Of a stretch of 64,000 nucleotides of DNA, positions 37,450-45,499 are shown piece by piece. The stretch is from Aeromonas sp. FDAARGOS 1405 (GTDB taxonomy: Bacteria; Pseudomonadota; Gammaproteobacteria; Enterobacterales; Aeromonadaceae): the NCBI RefSeq assembly GCF_019048265.1, contig NZ_CP077311.1:3295001-3359000 (forward strand), written 5' to 3'. The notes beneath the pieces are model-generated. The model ran no database searches, was not told the origin of the DNA, and saw only the letters and a program-made list of their open reading frames with translations. How positions within the stretch are numbered: the first letter of the stretch is position 1; the number at the start of each line of letters is the position of its first letter. Both the position numbers and the translations under genes were made by a program.

Positions 37450-37680
37450 ATGAATCTCTGGCTCAGTCCCCACGGCACCTGGTATTACCGGAAAGTCACC
37501 ACGCTCCCCTGTGGTCGTCGTAAAGAGATCAAAAAATCCCTGCATACCCGAGACAAGCCGACGGCCCGTGCAGCTGTTGCGAAGCGGCTTGCCTGCGTGG
37601 GTTCCAGACCCAAGCCCATTCAGTTGCCTGCAGAGGTCAATGTTGCCCCACATGAGCAATCAGTAGCCCGGAATCCAAGG
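37450..37680 (+). pseudogene. N-terminal remnant of a tyrosine recombinase (phage/island integrase)
   Basis: After ATG 37450 the frame reads NLWLSPHGTWYYRKVTTLP and GRRKEIKKSLHTRDKPTARA, resembling the N-terminal domain of many site-specific integrases (short strand-rich start, then RRREIKKSLRTRDK-like). Homology fades at about residue 75, and the frame then only overlaps the antisense of the histidine kinase gene. The catalytic domain is absent. It starts 77 bases after ffs. Confidence 0.55.
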
Positions 37681-37682
37681 TT

Positions 37683-39509
37683 TTATTGTTTGGTGACACG
37701 CATGGCTGCGTTGTATTTGAGCCGACCATGGGAAATATGTCTGTTTATCTCGCTTAGCAGCGTCTCTTTATTGATGGGCTTGGTGATATACCCGTTCATG
37801 CCATGGGAGAGATAGTATTGCTTGGATTCCGGCATCGCATCCGCCGTCAGTGCGATGATGGGGATATCTGCCCAAGGCATCTGGGAGGTGCGGATCCGGG
37901 TGGTGGCCACCAGGCCATCCATCACTGGCATCTGGACATCCATCAACACCAGATCAAATTCGGTGTGACCCAGTTTCTCCAGCGCCTCTTCTCCCTGAAC
38001 GGCCAGTGTGACCTGATGGCCCACGGAGTCGAGCATGGCGCCGATCACCTTGCGGTTGGTGGCATTGTCATCAACCAGCAAGATGCGATAACTCTCCTGG
38101 TCCAGCGGTTTGGACGGCAGGCAAACAATCGAGGGGGTCGTGGCTCTGGCGGGCCAGATGTAGGTAAAAGTACTGCCATGTCCCTCGCTGCTCTCTACCG
38201 AGATATCGCCGCCCATCAGGCGTGCGAGGTTACGGGATATTTCAAGTCCCAGGCCCGATCCGCCATATTGGCGGGTGATCGAGACATCCGCCTGGGCGAA
38301 ACGTTGAAACAGGTTCTTTAGCTGACTTTTGCTCATGCCGATCCCGGTGTCCTGGATCGAGATGCGTATCGAGTGGCGATCCTGCTCCAACAGGGTGCTA
38401 TCAACGTGGATCTTTACTTCCCCCTGATGGGTGAACTTGATGGCATTGCTCACCAGATTGAAGAGGATCTGGCGCACCCTCAGCGGGTCGATCATCAACC
38501 ACTCCGGCGTATCGGGGGCAACAGTCAGGGTCAGCTTGATCCCTTTTGCATCGCAGTTGCTCTGCATCAGAGCCCGGATATCCTCCAGCAGCTGGGGCAA
38601 GTGATGGGGGGCCAGTTGCAGCTCGATCTTGCCCTCTTCCAGCTTGGATACATCCAGAATGTCGTTAAGCAGACCGAGCAGATGGTTTGCCGATTCGCGC
38701 GCCGTCTCCAGATAGTCTCGCTCCCTCGGATCCATATCCCGGTCGGCCAGCAGTGAGAGCATGCCGAGAATACCATTCATGGGGGTGCGAATTTCATGGC
38801 TCATGTTGGCCAAAAAGCTGCTTTTGGCTCTTGTGCCTGCCTCTGCCGCCTGATTTGCCCGCAGCAGTTTGTCATTGAGCTGCTGCATCAGTTTGTGTTG
38901 CAGAAACGAGATATTCATTTGCCGCCAGATCAGCAGGGCGAGCACAAAGAGCAGCGCAAATTGCAGGGTTGCGATGAGTGTCGTCGTGATGATCTGCTCC
39001 CTCACGCTGTCGCGACGCGCCACATCAAACAGGGTCGCCTGCTGGTTCACCTCCAGAGTCAGCTGATGGAGCAGGGGGAGCAGGGAGGCAAGCTGTTGGC
39101 GCAGCTCCTGATGGGCAAGATTGTCGAGCGGCTTGGTGGCTTCCGGGCCGAGCCAGATATCCGCCAGAGAGATGTAGGATCGAATGGCTTTGCTTGCCTG
39201 CTGATAGATCTCTGTTTGCTGAAGCAGGCTTCGATCCTTGCTCTCCAGCACCAGATCCATGCGGCTGACCAGAATATCGTATCTGAGCTGGAAGGTCGGT
39301 TGCGACTCATGGAGCAGCGAGCTTTGAAAACGCAGCGCTTCGTTATAGAGCTGGAAATAGTTCCACATCACGTTGTCTTCGCCCTGGCTGGTACTGCGCT
39401 GCAGATCCTGAAATTGCCGGTACTGGATGGTACCAATACCGGCAAAGGCAAGGAGCAGCACGCAGAGCACCACAAACAAGAAACGTTGACTGGCCGCCAT
39501 GGAACGCAT
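37683..39509 (-). CDS. Hybrid sensor histidine kinase/response regulator
   Basis: 608 residues: membrane helix (about 9-29), periplasmic sensor domain (about 30-178, helical, no named fold), second helix (about 179-200), coiled coil, HisKA with phospho-acceptor His in [11 protein letters not shown] (about residue 236), HATPase ([23 protein letters not shown]) and C-terminal receiver with Asp in LVLMDVQMP (about 521). No HPt domain is present, so the phosphate probably goes on to a separate HPt or regulator. Encoded with the molybdopterin-fold protein and divergent from the polysaccharide operon, where it may act like SypF/RscS. Confidence 0.88.
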   Translation of the reverse strand: MRSMAASQRFLFVVLCVLLLAFAGIGTIQYRQFQDLQRSTSQGEDNVMWNYFQLYNEALRFQSSLLHESQPTFQLRYDILVSRMDLVLESKDRSLLQQTEIYQQASKAIRSYISLADIWLGPEATKPLDNLAHQELRQQLASLLPLLHQLTLEVNQQATLFDVARRDSVREQIITTTLIATLQFALLFVLALLIWRQMNISFLQHKLMQQLNDKLLRANQAAEAGTRAKSSFLANMSHEIRTPMNGILGMLSLLADRDMDPRERDYLETARESANHLLGLLNDILDVSKLEEGKIELQLAPHHLPQLLEDIRALMQSNCDAKGIKLTLTVAPDTPEWLMIDPLRVRQILFNLVSNAIKFTHQGEVKIHVDSTLLEQDRHSIRISIQDTGIGMSKSQLKNLFQRFAQADVSITRQYGGSGLGLEISRNLARLMGGDISVESSEGHGSTFTYIWPARATTPSIVCLPSKPLDQESYRILLVDDNATNRKVIGAMLDSVGHQVTLAVQGEEALEKLGHTEFDLVLMDVQMPVMDGLVATTRIRTSQMPWADIPIIALTADAMPESKQYYLSHGMNGYITKPINKETLLSEINRHISHGRLKYNAAMRVTKQ

Positions 39510-39517
39510 GATGGGAT

Positions 39518-40009
39518 CTACTCCACTTTTATCGCGCTGATCTGCCAGATAGCCCGACCGTAATAGAGCTTGTTTTGCAGTTCGGGATATTGATCGAACG
39601 GATAGACAAGAAACAGCGGCCCTTTGTCACGCACCGACAGTGGCTTGCCATTGATCGTGCGGGCGAGGATGACCCGATACTGCTCGGCATCGCTTGTCGG
39701 CACCTGTACCGAGTAGTCATTGAGCGCGGTAATGGTGAGCTGTTTGCCGGTTGCCCCGACCTTGGCCAATACATCTTGCAGCAGCGGGCCGCGAAAGGTT
39801 TTGGCTTCGTCATACCAGGGGGTATGGGTTTTGATTTCGTGTACCGGCAGTTGATCCAGCATGGCGCTGTCCCACAGGGCCAGAGCCTGATGAGTGGGGC
39901 TGCTGATGGCGCCTTCAACCTTCAACACGGCGCTATCAGGGGAGGGGGCTGCGTATGCGGTGCCGAAAAGGGCAGCCAGCAGTGGTGCGATATAAAGGCC
40001 TGCTTTCAT
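39518..40009 (-). CDS. Secreted molybdopterin-fold (sulfite-oxidase-like) protein without cysteine
   Basis: 163 residues with a signal peptide (about 1-20, ending AYA). The remainder resembles the oxidoreductase molybdopterin-binding fold: FRGPLLQDVLAKVGA, LTITALNDYSVQVP, GPLFLVYPFD. The whole protein has no cysteine, so the molybdenum thiolate ligand used by MsrP/YedY and sulfite oxidase is missing; it is unlikely to be a classical Mo enzyme. Eight bases separate it from the histidine kinase gene, suggesting it supplies a periplasmic signal to that kinase. Redox or ligand sensing is inference. Confidence 0.75.
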   Translation of the reverse strand: MKAGLYIAPLLAALFGTAYAAPSPDSAVLKVEGAISSPTHQALALWDSAMLDQLPVHEIKTHTPWYDEAKTFRGPLLQDVLAKVGATGKQLTITALNDYSVQVPTSDAEQYRVILARTINGKPLSVRDKGPLFLVYPFDQYPELQNKLYYGRAIWQISAIKVE

Positions 40010-40081
40010 GATCTCTCCTTCCTGGAATATGGCGGCATGGGTGCCGGGCCAACAGTGGCTTATAAGGTGTGTTCAGAGACA

Positions 40082-40097
40082 AGCAATAATTGGGCCC
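40082..40097 (-). promoter_or_regulatory. Sigma-54-type promoter for the kinase/molybdopterin-fold operon
   Basis: Minus strand reads GGGCCCAATTATTGCT: GG-N10-GC spacing with TTGCT at -12. Two mismatches to TGGCAYRNNNNTTGCW. The start would lie about 60 bases before ATG 40009. Confidence 0.35.
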
Positions 40098-40278
40098 GGT
40101 GGAATGAGCGTGAATTATCTGCGATTGAGTCAGTTACCCGGTTATTTCGGATGAGGTGAATTGCAGTTTGCAACGTTTGGCAGGTGCTAATTGCAATTTG
40201 GCTACAAAAACGGGGGGCAGGGGCGGACAAACAAGTGGCGAAGAGCATCATTTGGAGAACAAGCCCCCTGGCGCTTCT

Positions 40279-40294
40279 CGGCATAACATTTGCA
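40279..40294 (+). promoter_or_regulatory. Sigma-54-type promoter for the STAS/export operon
   Basis: CGGCATAACATTTGCA matches TGGCAYRNNNNTTGCW at all but the first base. It lies 54 bases before the STAS start codon. Confidence 0.55.
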
Positions 40295-40347
40295 AAGTGA
40301 TGAATGCCGTGACAGCACAAAGTCTGAGAATCGACAAGGAGCTAGCA

Positions 40348-40698
40348 ATGGAAAGCATGACTTACACCCTTAATGATATCCAGGTAGTGGTACTGGAAAA
40401 CGAGTTTGACGCGATGGCCGTCAGTGAGCTCCGCCCGTTGTTTGAAACCCTCTCGACCCACCCGGGAGATATCCTGGCCGATATCAGCGATGTTCATTTT
40501 ATTGATTCATCGGGGATCGGAGCCTTGGTATTTCTCTATAAAAGATTGATTATGAACGGGCATCAGATGGCCCTTGTCTGTGGACCCGGTCAACCTCATG
40601 ACCTGCTGGAGATGTTGCATATCGACCGGGTGATCCCCTGCCATGAGAGCATCAAGGCCTATATGCGTTCCCGTGGCATGATGGCCGCTGCATCATGA
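40348..40698 (+). CDS. STAS-domain anti-sigma-antagonist-type protein (SypA-like)
   Basis: 116-residue single STAS domain. The phosphorylatable serine is in FIDSSGIGALVFLYK (about residues 50-64), as in SpoIIAA and RsbV. In Vibrio fischeri the STAS protein SypA, first gene of syp, promotes biofilm when unphosphorylated and is controlled by SypE; a SypE-like protein is encoded 3.2 kb downstream in this operon. AAGGAG precedes ATG 40348. First gene of the polysaccharide operon. Confidence 0.85.
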   Translation: MESMTYTLNDIQVVVLENEFDAMAVSELRPLFETLSTHPGDILADISDVHFIDSSGIGALVFLYKRLIMNGHQMALVCGPGQPHDLLEMLHIDRVIPCHESIKAYMRSRGMMAAAS

Positions 40699-41111
40699 AA
40701 CGCTTTGGTATCCTGCTCTCATCCATTCTGCTGTCGGGTTGCGCGCAGTGGCCGCCGGAGGGATATGGCGGCATGGCCGAGGCAAGACCCACCCGTATTC
40801 CGGTCAATGAGGATGAACGGCGGGTCTGGTCTCGTTATGATGAGCGTCAGAAGGAACTCGACTTGCAGCTGACGGAATTAAAGCAAGCGAGTCTGCAGGG
40901 GTGTATGCCTGCCGAGTTGAAACGACTACAATCTCAACGTATTGATATCGAACGGGATATGCACGGACGGCTCTGGTCGGATGTAGCCTGGCGTCAGACC
41001 GTGTTGGCACAATCACTACAACAAGTACGTTTGCGGCTGCAACAGACAACAGCGGATGGCTGTCGTGCTGATTGGTCAGGGCTCCCCTTACGCCAATGGG
41101 GGCAGACGTAA
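40695..41111 (+). CDS. Predicted lipoprotein of unknown function
   Basis: 138 residues. Signal peptide with lipobox LLSGC (lipidation at Cys16), then a charged, helical region likely to form coiled coils (DERQKELDLQLTELKQ ... ERDMHGRLWSDVAWRQ) with two further cysteines (GCMP, GCRAD). Start ATG overlaps the STAS stop (ATGA). No family recognised; its place between STAS and export genes suggests an outer-membrane accessory of the secretion complex. Confidence 0.75.
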   Translation: MKRFGILLSSILLSGCAQWPPEGYGGMAEARPTRIPVNEDERRVWSRYDERQKELDLQLTELKQASLQGCMPAELKRLQSQRIDIERDMHGRLWSDVAWRQTVLAQSLQQVRLRLQQTTADGCRADWSGLPLRQWGQT

Positions 41112-41129
41112 CAGACGAAAAGGATGTCT

Positions 41130-43235
41130 ATGAAACGGGGCGCTCTCGAAGGATTGATCTGTGTTCTCTTGCTGTTGTTCACCTGCCCGTTACTGGCCTC
41201 CACCTTGTTGGCTCCCGGTGATCGGTTGGCCATAGTGCAACCCGGTGAGCCTGCTTTTGATCAGCCTTTCCAGATCAACAAGCAGGGAGAGATTGCACTG
41301 CCTGAAGTCGGCAACCTAGTGGTGGGGGGAAAGACCCTGCAACAGGCGGATGAGCTGATCCGCACCGCCCTCAAACCTGTTTACAACAACCTCTCTCAAT
41401 TGACCGTCACCTTGCTGGAAAAGCGGCTGCTGATCAGCGTGATGGGCTATGTCAAAAAACCCGGCAGTTATGATCTGGCGCCCGATGGCAACGTGCAGAT
41501 GGCCCTCGATGCCGCTGGTGGTCTGGTGCCCGGTGCCCAGCTCAACAATATGCAGGTGCGGCGCGGCAGTACGGTCTCTAGCTTCGACTACAAGCGTTAT
41601 CTCGATACCGGCGATGCCAGCGTGTTGCCGCCATTGCAATCCCTTGATGTGGTGTTCGTGCCAGCATCCCCTTTGATCGGCAACGTGCAGATTGATTTTG
41701 ATGCGGCAACCCTGGCGGCAGGCGGGGATGGCGATACCGGCAAGGCGATCAAGGTGTTTGGCGAGGTCAACAGCCCCGGCGCCTTCAGTTTCAAGAGCGG
41801 CAACTCCATCGTGGATCTGCTGATGCGGGCAGGTGGGGTGACCCGCTTTGCCGGGGTGGAGCGGATCCGGGTGATCAATGGTGATGCCCCCGAACTGTTC
41901 GATCTCAAAGCCTATCTCGACTCCGGCAACAACAAGTTGCTGCCCAATCTGGCGCCGGGCGCCACCATCTTCGTGCCCAAGGATGAAGAGCAGATAAAAC
42001 GGGGGGCACGCACCATCTACATCATGGGTGAGGTGTTCAAACCTGGTGCCTATGAGGGGCGGGAAGGGGACTCCTTCCTCGATATTCTGGCCAATGCCGG
42101 TGGCCCGACCCGCTATGCCGAGAGTCGCCAGATCCGTTTGCTGCGCACCGATGGCACGATCGAACCCATCGACTTGCAGGCCTATACCGAAGGGATGCAA
42201 AAGGCGCTTCCCCAAGTCAAACCCGGTGATGCCATTTTTGTGCCGGAAAAAACCGATATCAACGAGAAGTCCTGGTTGAAAGTGGCGCCCGGGCGGGCGG
42301 TGATGGTGATGGGGGCGGTGCGGATCCCGGGCCGCTATGAATGGTCTGACGAAATGTCGCTGCTGGATCTGATCGCCCACGCCGGTGGCCCCAACGAGCG
42401 GGCCGATATCGCCAAGGTGCAGATCCTGACCGCCGAAGGGGGGCAGGCCACGCCAACCCTCTTTGATCTCGACAAGTTCCTTCATCAGGGCGGGGCGCTG
42501 GCCAGCCTGCCGAAGATCCGGGCCGGATTCACCATCATGATCCCCGAGCTGCCCACCGATCCCAGTGACAACAAATCCCAGTGGGTGCGCCAGTCACCGG
42601 ACAGTTCCATCTATATCTTCGGTCAGGTCGGGGCCCCCGGTCGCTATGCCTTCAATGAGCAGATGGGCTTTATCGACATCCTGTCGGCCGCCGATGGCCC
42701 GACTGCGGCGGCGGATCTGCGCAATGTGCGCATCGCCCATCGCAGTGGCAGCACTGCGCGGGTCAGCAAGCTCGACCTTGCTCTCTACTTTGAAACCGGC
42801 GATGAAACCTTGCTGCCCAAGGTGCTGCCCGGCGACTCCATCTACCTGCCGGAGAAGAATCGCCCCTGGCTCGATGAGCCGAAGGAGAACACCATTCGGG
42901 TGCTGGGAGCGATAGCCCGTCCTGGTCGCTACCGCTTTGACTCCTCCATGACCCTGCTGGATCTGCTGGCCGAGGCGGGGGGCCCGACCAGCAGCGCCTA
43001 TATCAAGAAGATTGTGGTGATCAACATGGCCACCAGTGGTCAGGGGGATCAGGCCCGCAGCTTCGATCTCGACGGCTTTGCCAAAGAGCCCGACTTTAGC
43101 CAGTTACCGGTGCTGCGCGCAGGGGACACCGTCTTTATCCCTGACAGCAAAAGCAGCAACTGGGCCATCTTCATGGATGGCATGCGCGACATCCTGACCA
43201 CGATCTCGGTGGTGGCCCTGGTCGGGACGCTTTGA
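41130..43235 (+). CDS. Polysaccharide export protein with six SLBB repeats (SypC/Wza-like)
   Basis: 701 residues. Signal peptide (about 1-24) without a lipobox, a polysaccharide-export domain (APGDRLAIVQPGE ... INKQGEIALPEVG), then six SLBB modules starting near residues 102, 207, 295, 391, 493 and 588, each with a xVxGxVxxPGxY start and an LDLLxxAGG end. The C-terminal segment WAIFMDGMRDILTTISVVALVG could be the outer-membrane helix. Almost twice the length of Wza (about 380), indicating a longer periplasmic channel. ATG 41130 has AAAAGG at 6 bases; 41124 is too close to it. Confidence 0.9.
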   Translation: MKRGALEGLICVLLLLFTCPLLASTLLAPGDRLAIVQPGEPAFDQPFQINKQGEIALPEVGNLVVGGKTLQQADELIRTALKPVYNNLSQLTVTLLEKRLLISVMGYVKKPGSYDLAPDGNVQMALDAAGGLVPGAQLNNMQVRRGSTVSSFDYKRYLDTGDASVLPPLQSLDVVFVPASPLIGNVQIDFDAATLAAGGDGDTGKAIKVFGEVNSPGAFSFKSGNSIVDLLMRAGGVTRFAGVERIRVINGDAPELFDLKAYLDSGNNKLLPNLAPGATIFVPKDEEQIKRGARTIYIMGEVFKPGAYEGREGDSFLDILANAGGPTRYAESRQIRLLRTDGTIEPIDLQAYTEGMQKALPQVKPGDAIFVPEKTDINEKSWLKVAPGRAVMVMGAVRIPGRYEWSDEMSLLDLIAHAGGPNERADIAKVQILTAEGGQATPTLFDLDKFLHQGGALASLPKIRAGFTIMIPELPTDPSDNKSQWVRQSPDSSIYIFGQVGAPGRYAFNEQMGFIDILSAADGPTAAADLRNVRIAHRSGSTARVSKLDLALYFETGDETLLPKVLPGDSIYLPEKNRPWLDEPKENTIRVLGAIARPGRYRFDSSMTLLDLLAEAGGPTSSAYIKKIVVINMATSGQGDQARSFDLDGFAKEPDFSQLPVLRAGDTVFIPDSKSSNWAIFMDGMRDILTTISVVALVGTL

Positions 43236-43236
43236 T

Positions 43237-43905
43237 ATGAGCATCCCCATTCAATATCTGGAGCTCGAATCCCTCTACGCGGCGACGGTCGCCCGGGGGA
43301 TCCGCTCGCTGGCGGTCACCTCGTCGGAAGGGGGAGAGGGGGTGAGCTCCATCTGCGATGCGCTGGCAAGGCGCTCGGAGGCGGATGGGCTGCGCACCCT
43401 GCTGGTGGATCTCAACCTCTATCATCCCGGCCGCGCCACGGCGGTTGCTTGGGGGCCCAATGATGTGCCCGAGCCGGTAGCCACTGGCCGGTCGTTGTCG
43501 CTGCTCCCGGCGCCGGGCAAGGATCTGATGGCTTTTCGCAACAAGGATACCTTGCGTCAGCTGCTGGTTCGCTGGCTGGAGCATTACGATGTGGTGATCT
43601 TCGATACCTCGCCGCTCACCGCCCTCAATCGGGGCAATATTCCGGCCGATCAGGTGTGTGGGGCCTGTGAAGGGGCGCTGCTGGTGGTGCTGGCGGGGGT
43701 GACCCCGACGACCGTGGTACAAAGTGCAGTGGATAAACTGACCCGTGCCGAGGCCAATCTGATTGGCGCTGTCTATAACGACAAACTCAACCCGGGGCTG
43801 GCCAGCGAGATCCTGCGCGAACTCAACCGGCTGCCCAGTAACCGGGTGACCGAATGGCTCAAGCGCTGGTGTCGGCGCAGCGCCTTGCTCAATTTCCGGA
43901 TCTGA
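43237..43905 (+). CDS. BY-kinase-like ATPase with degenerate Walker A (SypD/CpsD-like)
   Basis: 222 residues with the fold and spacing of CpsD-type tyrosine autokinases: nucleotide loop SSEGGEGVSSI (about 29-39), Walker A' region TLLVDLNLYHPG and Walker B VVIFDTSPLTAL. The canonical loop is PGEGKS/T; here the lysine is replaced by valine, and the Walker A' Asp-Ala-Asp/Asn pattern is altered. No C-terminal tyrosine cluster is seen. It probably lost kinase activity and acts as a structural partner of the export system. It starts 1 base after the SLBB gene. Confidence 0.8.
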   Translation: MSIPIQYLELESLYAATVARGIRSLAVTSSEGGEGVSSICDALARRSEADGLRTLLVDLNLYHPGRATAVAWGPNDVPEPVATGRSLSLLPAPGKDLMAFRNKDTLRQLLVRWLEHYDVVIFDTSPLTALNRGNIPADQVCGACEGALLVVLAGVTPTTVVQSAVDKLTRAEANLIGAVYNDKLNPGLASEILRELNRLPSNRVTEWLKRWCRRSALLNFRI

Positions 43906-43928
43906 TCGCCCGCTGATGGAGGCCCGAT

Positions 43929-45419
43929 ATGGATGACTGGTTGCGATCTGCTCCGGCAACCCTGCAGTCGGTGCGCGAACTGCGCAACCGGCTGGCGCAG
44001 GGACTCTCCCTGTTTCAGGTCTCCCCAAAGGATCAAGCCAACTGGCTGCTCTGTTTCAGTGAGCTGGCCACCAATAGCGTCAAACACACCGTCCCTCCCG
44101 CGACCCGGCTCTGGCTCACGCTGAAAGAGGATGAAACGGGCTTGAGTCTGGTGCTGGAGGATGATGGCGGCCCGCAACCCGGTCTTGCCAGTGCGCCGTT
44201 ACCCGATGAGCTGCAGGAGGGGGGATACGGGCTGGCGCTGGTGCACCAGCTATTTGCCGAGGTGCACTTCTCTCGCGACGGTGAGCGCAATCGCGTGACC
44301 CTTCGCCAGCAGGGCCCGGTCAACCAACTGCCGGTGATCGCGGTGATCGACGATGACAAGGTGATGCGTGCCTTGCTCACCGCTTACCTTCATGAGCACT
44401 ATCGGGTTGAAAGTTATGCCGACTCCCATGCCGCCCTGCTGGCGCTCGGAAAGCAGCCCCCCGCGCTGGTGCTCTCCGATATCGAGATGGAGGGGATCGA
44501 TGGCTTTGGGCTGCGCCAGCAGTTGATGAAGGATCCCAAGATGAAGGGGGTGCCCTTTATCTTCCTGACCGGTCATCAGGATCAGTGGACCCAGAGTCGG
44601 GCGGGGGCGCTGGGGATCGATGACTTTCTGGTCAAACCCATCACCAAGCAGGACCTGTTGCTGGCGGTTTCGCGGGTGCTGCAACGCTCGCAGCAGCTCA
44701 AGTCGCAATGGGGCGAGCAGCTGGATCAGCGCATGACCTCGGCGCTGCGCCCGTTATTGCCTGCCACCTCCATAGGGGGATACCAGCTGGCGTTGCAAAC
44801 CCGCGCGGCCACCGTGGGGGGCGGGGACTTTCTGCTGGTCAAGGATCGGGTGCTGTGGCTCGGGGATGTGATGGGCCACGATGCGGAAGCCAAGTTCTTT
44901 GCCCATGCCTATGCCGGTTATCTGCGCGGTTTGCTGACGGCGCACGATCTGGAGCGCGCCCCCGCCCGTTTGCTGACCATCTTGTCCAATGCGGTTCACA
45001 GTGATCCGCTCCTTGGGGCAACCCTGCTCACCACCCTCTGTATTGAGCTCGGCAACGAGGGGCGGGTGCAGTGGGCCAGCGCGGGCCACCCGGCGCCCTG
45101 GCTGGTTGGGCCCGGCACTATCCGTCAGGTCGGCGTGACCGGCCCCTTGCCAGGTTTGCGCCCGGATCCCCACTTCGTGACCAATGAGCGTCAGCTCAAG
45201 CCCGGCGAGATCCTGCTGTTCTGGACCGACGGCCTGCTCGATAGCCGTGATGCCGCAGAGCGCCAGCGCTGGGAGTCGCAGCTAAAAGAGATCTGCCTGA
45301 CTTCGGGGCCCGGTCTTGAGCAACTGGCTCATCGCATTGCCCGCTGGTTTGATGAGCGCATCAATGATGCCGCCCTCGATGACATGACCCTCCTGCTGGT
45401 CGCCTGTCCCGGCGCCTGA
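43929..45419 (+). CDS. HATPase-REC-PP2C regulator (SypE-like partner-switching protein)
   Basis: 496 residues in three parts. Residues 1-135: RsbW-type serine kinase ATPase (LCFSELATNSVKHT; LEDDGGPQP; GGYGLALVHQLF). About 137-258: receiver (VIDDDKVMRALL; phospho-Asp in VLSDIEMEG; KPITKQDLL). About 285-492: SpoIIE/PP2C phosphatase (GGGDFLLV, LGDVMGHDAEA, SAGHPAPW, DDMTLLLV). This kinase-receiver-phosphatase order is that of V. fischeri SypE, which phosphorylates and dephosphorylates SypA. Its substrate here should be the STAS protein at 40348. The receiver would couple the switch to a histidine kinase. Confidence 0.87.
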   Translation: MDDWLRSAPATLQSVRELRNRLAQGLSLFQVSPKDQANWLLCFSELATNSVKHTVPPATRLWLTLKEDETGLSLVLEDDGGPQPGLASAPLPDELQEGGYGLALVHQLFAEVHFSRDGERNRVTLRQQGPVNQLPVIAVIDDDKVMRALLTAYLHEHYRVESYADSHAALLALGKQPPALVLSDIEMEGIDGFGLRQQLMKDPKMKGVPFIFLTGHQDQWTQSRAGALGIDDFLVKPITKQDLLLAVSRVLQRSQQLKSQWGEQLDQRMTSALRPLLPATSIGGYQLALQTRAATVGGGDFLLVKDRVLWLGDVMGHDAEAKFFAHAYAGYLRGLLTAHDLERAPARLLTILSNAVHSDPLLGATLLTTLCIELGNEGRVQWASAGHPAPWLVGPGTIRQVGVTGPLPGLRPDPHFVTNERQLKPGEILLFWTDGLLDSRDAAERQRWESQLKEICLTSGPGLEQLAHRIARWFDERINDAALDDMTLLLVACPGA

Positions 45420-45499
45420 TCCAGCCCCTCTTTGCCTGACTGGCCCGCTCTATGCAGCGCCTCATTTCTGGTGGCATGGAGCCACGGGAGGAGGTGCCT

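Larger units (their letters stand above)
40010..40347. other. Divergent regulatory region, kinase pair versus STAS operon
   Basis: Gene-free 338 bases carrying two sigma-54-type elements, one on each strand (40082-40097 minus and 40279-40294 plus), and the AT-rich ground between them where an enhancer-binding activator could sit. Confidence 0.5.

Noticed and set aside
37681..37815. Continuation of the integrase-like frame to its stop codon at 37815
   Set aside because: This part is the antisense of the histidine kinase receiver domain and shows no integrase features.
40177..40196. Another sigma-54 promoter (TTGGCAGGTGCTAATTGCAA) before the STAS gene
   Set aside because: GG to GC spacing is 12 instead of 10 bases; the correctly spaced element at 40279 is preferred.
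43929..45419. Frameshifted fusion of separate genes for an anti-sigma factor and a phosphatase
   Set aside because: The frame is continuous and the kinase-receiver-phosphatase order matches the known SypE architecture.
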